Part shown: in pieces, positions 45,233-55,995 of the stretch
Layout: the number at the start of each line of letters is the position of its first letter
How positions within the stretch are numbered: position 1 is the first letter of the stretch
DNA from: Kalmusia sp. IMI 367209
Lineage: Eukaryota > Ascomycota > Dothideomycetes > Pleosporales > Didymosphaeriaceae
Assembly: GCA_027946365.1 (NCBI GenBank)
Contig: JAPEUQ010000006.1
Span: 372,001-436,000 of the forward strand
DNA length: 64,000 bases
Direction: 5' to 3'
Notes under the pieces: generated by a model
The model's database searches: none
What the model was told of the DNA's origin: nothing
Seen by the model: only the letters and a program-made list of their open reading frames with translations
Translations under genes and position numbers: made by a program

Positions 45233-46750
45233 TTAGTAGTACTTCGGGTTCTCCGGATCAGTCAAGTCAAAGATGACCGCAGAATGCGGCTTCGCACCAC
45301 CCCTGTTCCCACCAATACCAGACTGCGAGAACGTCTTCTGGAAATCAATCGACCTGTTGAAGCTCAAGCCTCCGTTAGGCAGGATGTCAATCCACTGGGC
45401 TTTGAAGTCCGCAGGCGTGTTCACGACACCAATCTCGCCGGTCTGCACGAAGTAGTCCGTAACAAGCAAGTTCTTCTTGTCAGGCGAGATCTTGACGTAG
45501 TGCGGGCCGATGATGCCCTGATCCTCGTTGGGGTCATCGAGGCGCTTGACGTTGTTGAGGTCCGAGATGTCGAGCGCGGCGATGTGGTTACCGAGTGTGA
45601 GCGTGAAGTAGGCGAATTTGCCATCGTCGGAGATGTCGGAATAGATGGCGAGGTTGTCGCGCGCTCTAGGGCCAAGATCGAAGAGGAGCTCTGCGACACC
45701 TTGGTTGCCTTTGGAGTCTTTGCGGAACGGGTAGATGATCCAGACTTGACCGGGGCCGACAGCTGTGGCGAGCGCGGCGGACTCGGAGTTGCCCGGAATG
45801 AACTTGACATCTTGGATGCCCTTACCATCAGGGATGGTGATAGTTGAGATGATCTTGCGCGAGCTCAGTTCCCAAAGGCGCAGCGTGTCGGCTTTCTGGA
45901 TACCAATGGCAGAGGCTGGCTTGAGGATTGTGACAGGGACGACAAAGTCGCTGGTGAGAATGATGTTCTTGTCGAAGTCTATGCTGAGGCCGTGGGGCGA
46001 GAACTGCTCGCCGATAATATTGAGGGTGCCGCTAACATCTTCGGGCCATTCGTGAATGATGTTGAAGTTGGCGTCAGTTTCGACTAGACGGCCTGGAGAA
46101 GTACCGACAGCGGCTGTAGATCATTAGTCAAGGTCCAATCACGTAAGATGGGTGTGGCTTACAGCCCATGTAGGTGATGAAGAAGCCACCATCGGGCTTA
46201 GCGCGGATCTCATCTGTGATAGAGGAGAGTAGGGCACGGTTGCTCTTCTTGAACTTGGGTTGGTAGGGATTAGTGGTATCGAAGTAGTAAGCAGTATCCT
46301 GATATCGGTTAGTTTATTTAAAACGGTGACCAAAGCAATTGTAGAGCTCACCTGGGTCTTGAGCAAAGACAGCAGACCACCTCCAATCAGTGTCTTTCCA
46401 TCAAGCGAAGGCCCTAAGTGATGTGGGCTGTTCCCACTAGATGGCACATCAGTGACCCAGAGTAGGGTTCCGAAAGTATCATCATCCAGAGAATAGGTAG
46501 CAAGGAAGTCCTTGTGATTATTGTCACCCGCGCCAGTCCAGAAGTATCCGATCTTCTTGGGCTTGAGCTGCTGGTTGCTCGTGAAAGGCGGGCTATCGAG
46601 AGGAGGAGTGGGAACTTGAAGGATAGGAAGAGGCGGAGCATTGGTAGCAAGGGGCTCTGTAACACCGGGAATGGCAGGAATGAGAGGAGGAAGCGAGAGG
46701 GCACTGGCCGAAGTGACCAGTGCCGCAGATAAGAGCACTTTTGAGAACAT
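45233..46750 (-). CDS. Secreted SBP56/methanethiol-oxidase-like beta-propeller protein
   Basis: Three exons (complement 46750-46352, 46298-46163 and 46113-45233) give 471 aa with a signal peptide (M-F-S-K-V-L-L-S-A-A-L-V-T-S-A-S-A). The body is a seven-bladed-propeller-type sequence. Motifs include G-Y-F-W-T-G-A-G-D-N-N-H, S-S-G-N-S-P-H-H-L-G, G-E-Q-F-S-P-H-G-L-S-I, G-P-H-Y-V-K-I-S and G-G-A-K-P-H-S-A-V-I-F-D. They resemble selenium-binding protein 56/methanethiol oxidase and YncE-like proteins. Histidines that could bind copper in that family are present, but the family assignment is by general resemblance and the substrate is unknown. Confidence 0.72.
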
Positions 46751-48290
46751 ATTGGAAGAGCAAGAGGCCGATCAGAGCAGATCTCAGGGGGTTTGAGCAA
46801 GTTTCGTGCTTGATGCTGATATGTGATGAGGATTCACCACCGTATTTATATTCAGATTGGCTCTCCTTTTCGATGCCTGTTTCCGCAGTGTCTACACCAA
46901 CTCTTCCAACTCTCGAGCATCTTCATCTCCATCTTACTAGTGTGGATGGTGCTATCAAGCCGTACTTTGACGTTCTATATCGAAGTTTTCCCGATCATCG
47001 AATAGATGAAGACCTCTTTGAGCATCACCTGAGATAGTCGCCGACTAAGAGATTGAAGACGCTGTCGTTCTAATACATGATCAAGCCAAAGACGGCAATG
47101 AGCACCAAGGGAATTTCCCATTTCTCAAGATGATCGTCAGCATGCATGAGCTTGCATGTGGGCTAAGGCTGATATGCCAAGAAACTTGATCAAGTGGGCT
47201 AAATAAGACAGGCTACAGTGGTCATGGTATGCCATTCCAGTGCCCTCGCGCTGAAATAGGCAGTGAAAAGCAGGGGAGCCACATGTTGCAGGGTTTGAGC
47301 CTGGGAACCAGTTCGATCGGAACGGGTCTCTTCCGCTCAAGGGGGTTCTGCAGCTGTCGCATTGGTGTACGGAAGATTCAGCCGTTGGGCCCTTCGGTGT
47401 ACGAACTGGTATTATTCGATATATTGTTCGAAAAACATGGCATTTACGGCATAGAAGAGCAGCTGGCACTTTTGACCTCCTATCAATTGTTTTGCGCTTT
47501 CTACTCTGCCCGATTGTACGACTTACGGAGGCATTTTGTTGGTCCAAGCAGGAAAGGTGGTGCCAAGGGGCCGGTCTAATCGGACGCTCGCAAATCCCCA
47601 ATACCAGGATCAGGTGACGAGAATGACTCTGAGGCATAGAGTTTGCGAGCAATTGAGGAAATTGAGATTGTCCACGTTCGTTCTCGTCTTGTCGATAGCT
47701 GCTTTTGACGAGGAGTGCGCTCATCGTGCACTGAAATGGTGACATTCACCCTGAACGCGTTAGCACCTACCCCACTCGTCCCGTCCCCCAACTTTAAGCT
47801 TAAAAGAAAGTGCAGATCCGTGTGGGCTTAGTCTAGCTTACACTGCGAATTACCGCATCTGGGGCAGATCTACACCCGCAAGCACGACAACGCCAAGGAT
47901 AGCGATCACGACATGCTTGGCGATGATTACGAACAATCGTTCGCCGACCACCATCATCGGGAGATCTCTTATGGATGGCAAAAGAAAAGGGGCCACAAAG
48001 TTGACAGTGGGTAAGTTCGTAGCTTGATGCCGCAGGTGGCGGCTGCACAAATTTCGGCAACTGTTTGCGCCGTTGTGGACATTTGATGTAATAGCCGGGA
48101 TATTGATTGCATCGTTCTCGTCCCGGCGCGTGCAGGATGCAGCCTGGACTAAACGAGGCGCGCATTCAGACGCGTCGATGATGCAATTTCCCCTACATAC
48201 GAGCAGGTATATATTGTGTTTTCCAGAGGCGCGGGATCTAGGTACCTTGTGGTCTCTGTCCGCAGTTCTCGCCTCGTCCACTCCTGCACG
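46751..48290. other. Long intergenic region between divergent secreted-protein genes
   Basis: This 1.5-kb divergent spacer carries the promoters of the SBP56-like gene (minus) and the oxalate decarboxylase gene (plus). A 202-codon minus-strand ORF at 47137-47745 is open but has no signal peptide, domain or splice structure that supports it. A shorter plus-strand ORF overlaps it. I do not call either one. Confidence 0.4.
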
Positions 48291-49771
48291 ATGAAGCTCC
48301 ATTCCGTTGGCGCCGCCATTCTTTCAGCCTCTTCGGTACTAGGTGCTGTAATCAAGCGGGATGAAGCACAATTTCATAATGGCCAGCCAATTGACGGCAA
48401 AGGCAAAGGTGCACCCATCCTAGGTACGTCCGACAACTATCTTAGGTTGTCACCACAGTGACCAATTGGAATTTAGGAGGCACGAATCATCAGATCGATC
48501 TGGCCAATCCTTCCAACCTTGGAGAGCAGAGCACCGACTCGGGCACTGTACCCAACCTGAAGTGGCGCTTTTCAGATTCCAAGACGAAGATCTTCCCAGG
48601 CGGCTGGGTTCGAGAACAGGTCATTCAGGATCTGCCACAAAGTCATGATATCGCAGCCGCACAGCAACATCTGAAGAAGGGTGCGATCCGAGAGCTACAT
48701 TGGCACAGAGTGGTGAGTCGCCCACAGTTAGAGTCGTATGATAAAGTACTAAGAACAAAAAGGCCGAATGGGGCATTGTGTATACTGGGCGCGTTTTGGT
48801 CTCCGCCGTCGACGAAAACGGGAAGTACCAGGTGGACGAGCTTGGATATGGTGATATCTGGTACTTCCCCAAGGGACAAGCCCATACTGTGCAAGGTCTC
48901 GATGATGAGAACGAATACCTCCTAGCGTTCGACGACGGTGACTTTGACAAAATTGGGTAAGTTCACAGCGTTGCCTTGAGGGAAAACAACTGGTCTAACG
49001 TCTTGAATAGAACGACCTTCAACCTTGATGACTGGGTTGCGAAGACCCCAAAGTCGATCCTTGCAAAGAACTTCGGCGTTCCCGAATCCGTCTTCGACAA
49101 GGTTCCGGAGAAGAATCCCTACATTCAAAACGGCACCGCTAGCACACGGAATGTCACCGGAGGTAATGGTGAACTTACCGGCAACAGCTCCTATGTGTAT
49201 CACACTTTCCAGCGTGACTCTGAGCCAGTTCCTGGTGGCGGTGGCGTCTTTTACAAAATCGATTCTACCAACTTCCCGATATCGAAGACGATCGCTGCGA
49301 CCTTTGTAACTCTCGAACCGGGAGGCCTTCGGGAGTTGCATTGGCATCCTACTGTAAGCCATCTCATAAATAGAAAAAAAACCTCTTTTAACAAGCGCTA
49401 GGCTGAGGAATGGCTCTACTTCCACGAAGGAGAGGGTCGCGCGACAGTCTTCATTGGTGCAAGTAACTCTCGTACATTCGACTTCTCTGCCGGCGACACA
49501 GCAGTCTTCCCAGACAACAGCGGTAAGCATCGTATGATATCTATTTTGTATTAACAAGCTGACGTATACAGGTCACTATATCGAGAATACTTCCAGCACC
49601 AAGAATCTGACGTGGATCGAGCTGTATAAGGCCGACCGTGTCGCAGACATTCCATTGACCCAATGGCTGGCGCTTACTCCGGCAGATATCGTTGCTGCTG
49701 TTTTGAAGATCCCGATCGAAATTGTGGATGACTTGAAGAAGGAGAAGCAGGTGTTGATCAAGGGCAACTGA
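48291..49771 (+). CDS. Secreted bicupin oxalate decarboxylase
   Basis: This enzyme converts oxalate to formate and CO2 using Mn. It is secreted (signal peptide M-K-L-H-S-V-G-A-A-I-L-S-A-S-S-V-L-G-A). Six exons give 408 aa: 48291-48423, 48477-48712, 48763-48956, 49011-49353, 49402-49522 and 49572-49771. Each cupin has the metal motif. Domain I has R-E-L-H-W-H-R-V-A-E-W with F-P-K-G-Q-A-H (about 115-165). Domain II has R-E-L-H-W-H-P-T-A-E-E-W with F-P-D-N-S-G-H (about 297-340). Both H-x-H...E...H sets are complete. The start begins a short N-terminal propeptide. The role is probably oxalate tolerance or pH control. Confidence 0.95.
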
Positions 49772-50115
49772 AGCATTCAGTAAATCAAATCGGTTGTGCA
49801 GTACTACATATTCATATCATACCTGTAATGTTTTGAAATAGCTTCCTAGCATCCTATATTGAGCTATAATCTTAATCGAATCGATCACACTTCTTCGCGA
49901 TCTCAAAGTGCAATGCATATTCGTTGCTCATAGACGGTCATCTCTCGGACTGTCCTATTAGTAATCGGAGATCACTCGGAGGGCGCGACTTCCTGACAAA
50001 GCTGCAAGCAAGCCATCTTAGTAATGACATGAGGAGCAGCGACACCTGGTTATATAAAGTAAAAAATGTCAAGCAATTCTAAGATTACTTTCATAGAGTA
50101 GAAATCACAATCAGA
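49772..50115. other. Intergenic region
   Basis: This is the terminator of the oxalate decarboxylase gene and the promoter of the MDR gene on the same strand. Nothing else is seen. Confidence 0.35.
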
Positions 50116-51297
50116 ATGAATGCCCTCGTCCTCGATCCAGCGACCCGCACGGTCAAAATTGAAGAAACACCGAAACCTACATTAGGTCCACTTGAGCTTT
50201 TAGTTCGAGTCGAAGCCATCGCGCTGAATCCGATCGATCCCTTGTACGTTCAGCACCCGCTTGCAACCTCCAAGCGGACAATTGGAAGCGATTTCGCAGG
50301 CGCTATTGCTTTCCTGGGAGAGAACATTCCCGCTTCCAGCAATCTAAAAATCGGAGATCGCGTTTCTGGTTTTTTGCAAGGGGCATGCTCGGTGAACGAC
50401 AGGCCAGGTGCGTTTGCTGAATATCTTGTTATTGCGTGGGACTTGGTGTGGAAGATACCCGAGCATGTGTCTTTCGAGCAAGCGGCAGGAGTCAGTTTGG
50501 TCGCTTTGACAGCAGCACAGAGTATCTGGTATCGTCTTGGCCTGCAAGCACCATTCCAGTACGATGAAGCAAGGGTGCTCAATGAACACTCGGAATGGAT
50601 CGCGCGCCGGCGTGAACCCGAGATCGACACTGAGGTCATTAGCATCTTCATATACGGAGCTTCGACATCGGTCGGGCTATTCGCAGCGCAAATGGTCCAA
50701 CTGAGCGCGAAAGCAAGCGGGAAGAACATTCGGTTATTTGGTGCAGCCAGCAAATCACGATGGGAAATGTTAAGGTCGGAGCCTTATGGATATGAGCACC
50801 TGGTAGACTACCGGGACGAGCAGTGGTCCAAGAAGATGTTGGAGTTGACGGGCGGTACAGGGGTGCATTATGCCTACGATTGCATTTCCGAAGGTAGTTC
50901 GGTCGAAAAAGTGTCTTCCCTTTTAGCCAATGGTGGCAAAAGCGCAATAGTGCGGTCGCGGGCAGGTGGTGCCTGGAAGGCGGATGTTCTACCTGTCGAA
51001 CCGATATATGGCGCGGTTTGGGAAGGACTGGGCGAAGAGATCCAGTATCAAGGCTTTACTGTTCCACAGTCTCCGGCCGCGCGAGCTTTTGCTGTCCAAT
51101 TCTATCAATGGCTCAGCGATGCTGCAGGCTCTGACATCAAGCCTGTCCCAATTCGATCTATGCCCGGGGGATTGAATAGGGTCGCAGATGATGGCTTCAT
51201 ATTGCTGGGAGCTGGGAAGATGGAGGAGAGACAGGTTTCGAGAGCTGAGCAGTGGATGAGACCAGTCAGCGGAGAGAAGCTAGTGTACAGGCTTTGA
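50116..51297 (+). CDS. Zinc-independent MDR dehydrogenase/trans-enoyl-reductase-like enzyme
   Basis: This single-exon 393-aa protein of the medium-chain dehydrogenase/reductase superfamily has a GroES-like N-terminal domain (L-G-P-L-E-L-L-V-R-V-E-A-I-A-L-N-P-I-D). A Rossmann domain follows (I-F-I-Y-G-A-S-T-S-V-G-L-F-A-A-Q-M-V) and binds NAD(P)H. It lacks the cysteines of the structural zinc site. Its shape is that of the trans-acting enoyl reductases and quinone-oxidoreductase-like enzymes of fungal secondary metabolism. No polyketide synthase is present in this window, so its pathway cannot be assigned. Confidence 0.88.
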   Translation: MNALVLDPATRTVKIEETPKPTLGPLELLVRVEAIALNPIDPLYVQHPLATSKRTIGSDFAGAIAFLGENIPASSNLKIGDRVSGFLQGACSVNDRPGAFAEYLVIAWDLVWKIPEHVSFEQAAGVSLVALTAAQSIWYRLGLQAPFQYDEARVLNEHSEWIARRREPEIDTEVISIFIYGASTSVGLFAAQMVQLSAKASGKNIRLFGAASKSRWEMLRSEPYGYEHLVDYRDEQWSKKMLELTGGTGVHYAYDCISEGSSVEKVSSLLANGGKSAIVRSRAGGAWKADVLPVEPIYGAVWEGLGEEIQYQGFTVPQSPAARAFAVQFYQWLSDAAGSDIKPVPIRSMPGGLNRVADDGFILLGAGKMEERQVSRAEQWMRPVSGEKLVYRL

Positions 51298-51943
51298 ATT
51301 TCAAGGTGTAAGATCAGCGCGCATCATGTGGGTTAGAGTTATCTGGCTTGTACGTCAATGATGAAACAATTTCCTACGCCAAGGGAGCGGTAGTGAAGTG
51401 ACGCCCTTGAATCACGTGTAGAATCAGAATGAGGCCTCTTGTAAGATTACAATAGTTAGGTCATGGACGCTCATTATGTTGCGGGCATTACCCAGAGATG
51501 ACAGTTGGTGAAATGTTGAGCCGAGTGGAACACGCAGCAGATGCCAGGTAGCACGCTAGATGGTAGCGGTATCCGCATTTAGCGAGGTGCGGAAGGGCGC
51601 TATTTCCTCCCAGAACGTCGTACCAAGCATCATCTGTCATCGCTCGACTGTCCAAAGAGTATCAATTGTTTTGCGCTACGTGTCTTTTGATTACTATTAT
51701 TAGCAGCCATGAGATCAGTCTTTGCGAAGTGACCCTTATTTGCTCCCTTCCGGACCTTCCAATCCCTCGGTTTACGGTGGCACTGATTGTCCATGCCACA
51801 ACCCGCCTCGTGACACAATCACTTGACATGCGCCCTCTTCTCTTCTCAGCATATCCATTCTAGCCTTGCGACGCCTCACCAGGCTGCGAACTTTACATGT
51901 TTAACCCCCTGATTGTTACAGCGAATGTTGACGAACTCCAATC
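51298..51943. other. Intergenic region
   Basis: Short ORFs only. I see no supported feature. Confidence 0.35.
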
Positions 51944-53010
51944 ATGCGCATCCGCTACGAAGATCGCGACCTGACTCAGTGCCCTAACGGAGGGCAATGG
52001 TATAATTGTGCTCCAACTCTCAATCTGCCTGCGTTTATAGGCTGCTGTATCGTGGATGCATGTAATCATGGATGTACTCAAGATCAGGACCGCACGTCCC
52101 CAAACAACGGTCCGTATATATCCATTCATAATGCTTCGTGGAATGATTATGCTATGAATATTATTTTTGGTAACACAAGTATGCATCATCTGCAAAGGCG
52201 CGTTCATCCTGTCAAAGCGTCTTTGCTTTCATCGTATTTTCCTCCATAAATTGCTCCTTTCTCGTTAGGCCTACCCTTCGAATAGCCGCTAAATTCAGTC
52301 CTAGCATCGGCAACACTCGGAGGACCCTCATCCACGGTGAGTTCGTTTGCAACTACCGTCTCACCATCTTCGCACGTAGAGACTGTCACTTCGGTCTCTG
52401 CCGGCCAGACCGTTCTTGTCACCATCACGGCCAACTCAATACCAACTTCTCAATCGCCCACCGAACTAGACTCCGCGAATGAGCACGCAAGCAGCAAGTC
52501 GTCTATTGCGGCAATAGCTGGGGGCACCGTTGGTGGCGTTGCACTGTTAGCTGCAGGTATCTTTCTATTCATCTTCCTTCGCCGAAAAAGACGTATCAAA
52601 GAAGAGCGGAGGGCTACGATTCCGCCCCAATTTACCGATTCGGCTGCAGGAGACATGTCGGAGCAACTCAACCGTGAGTCCTCTAAGCATATGCGAGCGT
52701 AGCCGCTTGTGTATCTAGCTAATGTGGCATAGATGCGAACATAATTAGCAATTCTGAGGCTAAGATAGTCACTGGCAGTGCAGACATTTCTAGCTCTGAC
52801 CATGTACCCCAACTCGATGGCACTGCTGTTATTCCCACGAACGAGGCGAATGTTGAACCGGTCGGCAACATTCCGGAGCTCCCTGCTACCGAGTGGAATT
52901 CGAATCCATTTGCGACACCCAAGTCATCGGAGGTCACAGAAGCTCTTCAAGAATCAAAGGCATACAGGAATCATAAGTCTAGTGATGCAAACAATCATGT
53001 CATGAGTTAG
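51944..53010 (+). CDS. Single-pass membrane protein with Cys-rich ectodomain
   Basis: The N-terminal Cys-rich block (Q-C-P-N-G-G-Q-W-Y-N-C-A-P, G-C-C-I-V-D-A-C-N-H-G-C) matches a fungal family that has this block without a signal peptide. A Ser/Thr-rich stalk follows, then one membrane helix (A-A-I-A-G-G-T-V-G-G-V-A-L-L-A-A-G-I-F) and a basic tail (R-R-K-R-R-I-K-E-E-R-R). The tail exon 52733-53010 joins by an intron at 52674-52732 and ends at TAG. The first join is less certain: exon 1 may end at 52109 or 52169-52170, with an acceptor before 52299. It is probably a cell-surface sensor or adhesion-like protein. Confidence 0.7.
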
Positions 53011-53674
53011 GCACGATTCAATTCTATGGGAAATTGGGGTGCGATGTCCAGGCTCTCTCAACCACATGTTGCACCCGATGCCAATTCGTGGGAGGATATG
53101 AGCCCTGTAAAGCCAAAGGAAGAAATTCAACCGCTAGAATGATTGTAATTGTAGATACAAGGCACTGATATTTATTGGCCGTCGAATCGCTCGCTGAACA
53201 TTTAGCAGCGTATACGGGTGTATGTGTGCTACCTGGCAGAAATCTGCGTCTACTCTGCAAATAAGTCGTATATAACTGTTTCAGTCCTACTTGTACACAT
53301 TTTCCAGGATTTAAATTTGCTTTCGAATCTGCTGATGTGGGGTTGTCTAGTCGGGTGATTGAGCCGTCACGTGCGTTGTCTTGGCGGCCAGCGTCGCGAG
53401 CTCCCGCTGAAATTGCAGATCGGGCTCGTTGGGCGCCTATCCATCCTCACTCACCTTGTTAAGAAACATTTCTAGCTACGCAATCACTTCAGCTCTCTAT
53501 AATTCAGGCAGCTAACTCCAACCTACAAGATCTTTGCAAAAGTTGAGCCACAGCGGGGTTAAGGCTACCCCGCTGACGTCATTTCCGGCAGCACAACTGA
53601 ATCATCTTGCTCGATACTAGTCTGATTCATCCCTCTTTTGATCGCGATCTGAAAGACTGCGAGTTGCGACCACT
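53011..53674. other. Intergenic region upstream of the LanC-like gene
   Basis: This contains the inverted repeat and CRE-like site listed separately. No gene is supported here. Confidence 0.4.
53551..53581. promoter_or_regulatory. Perfect 9-bp inverted repeat joined to a CRE-like TGACGTCA site
   Basis: CAGCGGGGT (53551-53559) and ACCCCGCTG (53567-53575) are exact reverse complements separated by seven bases. The right arm runs into the palindrome TGACGTCA (53574-53581), the consensus for bZIP/ATF factors. The block lies about 95 bp before the LanC-like start codon. It is a candidate regulatory site. A zinc-cluster dimer could use the CGGGG arms, but that is inference. Confidence 0.4.
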
Positions 53675-54827
53675 ATGTCTGACCAGGCGACAGCGGCGGC
53701 AACAGAACCAGCACCAATACCACGCTATTTCCGCAACGATGCCGAGCTTTCACGGCGGGATCCTCACAAGCAACTGCTAGCCTCGCTCGACCGCCTGATC
53801 ACTGAGTATCCTCCACACCAGATACCTCCTGGCGGCGGCCTGTACTATGGACCTATCTCTGTCGCCTATCTGTTCTACGCGCTTCACAACATATATCCAG
53901 ACCTACTGCTGGACGAATACCCCATGAACACGTGGTCTGCTGCCTATATTGAGCAAGCCCAAGCCAACATCAAGAAGTACAAGGGCCCATCCCCAAACAA
54001 ATGTGGTGTAAGCGACGATATAATGGCGCTGCTCGCCCTATATGCCGTGACCGCAAAGGACCCGGATACGGTCAAGGAATTGTGTGATTTTGCGGCTGTA
54101 ACTATTGAGCCAGAGGCATCTAACGAGTGGCTTTATGGGCGCGCGGGATATTTGTATCTACTCCGCCTGGTACGCGGAGCCTTCACCGATAACAAGGAGA
54201 TCACAGAGCTTATCGAGGACACCACTGACGAAGTCATTGATAACATTATGGCCAGCTCACGCCCATGGAAGTGGCGCGGCAAGGCCTACGTTGGCGCTGT
54301 CCACGGTGCCATTGGTATCATCACTCAAATTGTTCTCACTGATGCTAGTTGGGCTCCCAAGCTTGAGGCTGAGCTAGGGGGCCCTGCTCAGCTACCAATA
54401 TGAGAGTGGTAACTTTCCCTCATCTTTGCCACCGGGGCGAGACCGACTGGTCCAATTCTGCCATGGTGCTCCTGGGGTCGTTGCTTCCTTAGTCTCGATC
54501 AAGAAGTACTTCCCCAAGTTGGAAGAGCGCATCGATCGTGTCGTCGCCAAAGGAAGAGAGTGCATCTGGGAGAGGGGCCTTTTGACCAAAGAACCATGTC
54601 TGTGCCATGGCATAAGCGGGAATGCGCTAGCGCTTGACGGCGATCGATTTGAGCATTTCCTAACTTACACGACCGGCCATGAGATCAAGTCAATGGGCAA
54701 GGACGGAATGTTACAAAAGGCTGACGATCCATCTGCACTATGGTGTGGTGAAGCTGGTCGCGCCTGGGCATGGGCGGTCGCCGATAAGGGCCTGGAAAAG
54801 AGATACCTGGGCTATAACGATATCTAA
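53675..54827 (+). pseudogene. LanC-like protein, frame broken by one extra G
   Basis: This is a fungal LanC-like protein of about 385 aa. The N-terminal half (L-Y-Y-G-P-I-S-V-A-Y-L-F-Y, W-L-Y-G-R-A-G-Y-L-Y-L-L, V-G-A-V-H-G-A-I-G-I) reads to a premature stop at 54402. The rest is open in the next frame (Y-E-S-G-N-F-P-S-S-L, Q-F-C-H-G-A-P-G-V-V, C-L-C-H-G-I-S-G-N, ending L-G-Y-N-D-I at TAA 54827). No GT-AG intron fits. Reading four rather than five G in the run at 54377-54381 restores one continuous frame. The zinc ligands (Cys, then Cys-His) lie after the break, so the sequence as written cannot make an active protein. This is either a real indel or a homopolymer error. Eukaryotic LanC-like proteins bind glutathione and add it to dehydroamino acids. 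Confidence 0.82.
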
Positions 54828-55995
54828 CGGCGGTGTAGAGGGGGCACAAATTCCGCTATGGGGATACGATGTTACGAAGACACGATGCTACGACTCTCGA
54901 CCGAGTATGCGGTAACAGTCGATAGAGCTTCAGGGGGTATTCTGGCTACGTGCGACAGGTCAACAACGTGTAGCTCACCAGCAATGGTGACTGATAGACG
55001 TGATGTTGCGTTAGGGCTTACGGCTACTACATTGGTTTCTGTTCTTGTTATTTCCGGAGCGTATCACAGTATATCGAGGTGACGGCACTCGATCAATGAA
55101 ATCACTCGGACGACTTTGTTGCACATGGCGTTGTCTTCTTTCGGACCGCTCGCCCTACCTTCTTCTTGTCGAACCTTCCTGATTCTCCTGCTTCTGCGAT
55201 TCCACGCGCCGTGACGCTTCCCGCAACGTGACCCAATGTATCTGCCCGTCTCCTCTCGTACAGGCCCCCGCTCTGCTATCGCAGAGCTTTCACAATCACC
55301 ACCCTTTTTTTTTTCTTTCCCATCGATCTTACCCGTATTGAACCGATAGCTAGTACGAGCCGGCAACTGCAGATGACAACTGACAGAGTGTGCTCAGGCT
55401 TTCGCGAGCGAACGACAACGTTACAACCGACGGCGTGCAACGCGTGGGAGCAGCGGCGTGGAGGCGATGGCAGTCCGACTCGCGGGGCAGATTATTGTCC
55501 CACAGGAAGTCACGACAGACACCATGGCCACCACCAGATAACCGCTCCACCACGTCACCAATAACAACCTACGCCCAAACGCCTCGCTGCTTCCGTCGAA
55601 TTTGGCGGACGATCTACGGTCTGTCTGCTCGGTATGGGCGCCGTCTTCGCACCATTTCCACAGTCAATCGCTAAGCCCCACCACCAGATGTCCAGCGCAT
55701 ATTTGACAGGAGGCAACCGCTCGCTCCTTCTCTTGTAGACCCTCGTTTGACTACAACCATCTCTGGTCTCTCGTTTGCCCACAAATGCTATACCCTCCTT
55801 CGCTTGCTTGTAATCATAGCCTTTAGAACCTTCGTCTTCTTTCTCTACCCGTCAGGTCCCTCCTAGTTGGGCAGCTATCTTGGTGCTCACAGTCTGCGCT
55901 TAAGTGTATTACTCAACGTGCTTCCCTACACGCGGCAGAATATCAATCCTTACAAGATCTCTTGATCCTACCACGCTCAACGCACGAGCACCGCC
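54828..55995. other. Intergenic region between LanC-like and tyrosinase genes
   Basis: This is 1.2 kb with short overlapping ORFs on both strands and an A/T run near 55310. The 300 bases before 55996 are pyrimidine-rich and look like the tyrosinase promoter and leader. No short repeated peptide-precursor gene was seen. Confidence 0.4.

Noticed and set aside
47137..47745. 202-codon minus-strand ORF
   Set aside because: No domain, signal peptide or splice structure; overlapped by a plus-strand ORF; sits in a divergent promoter region.
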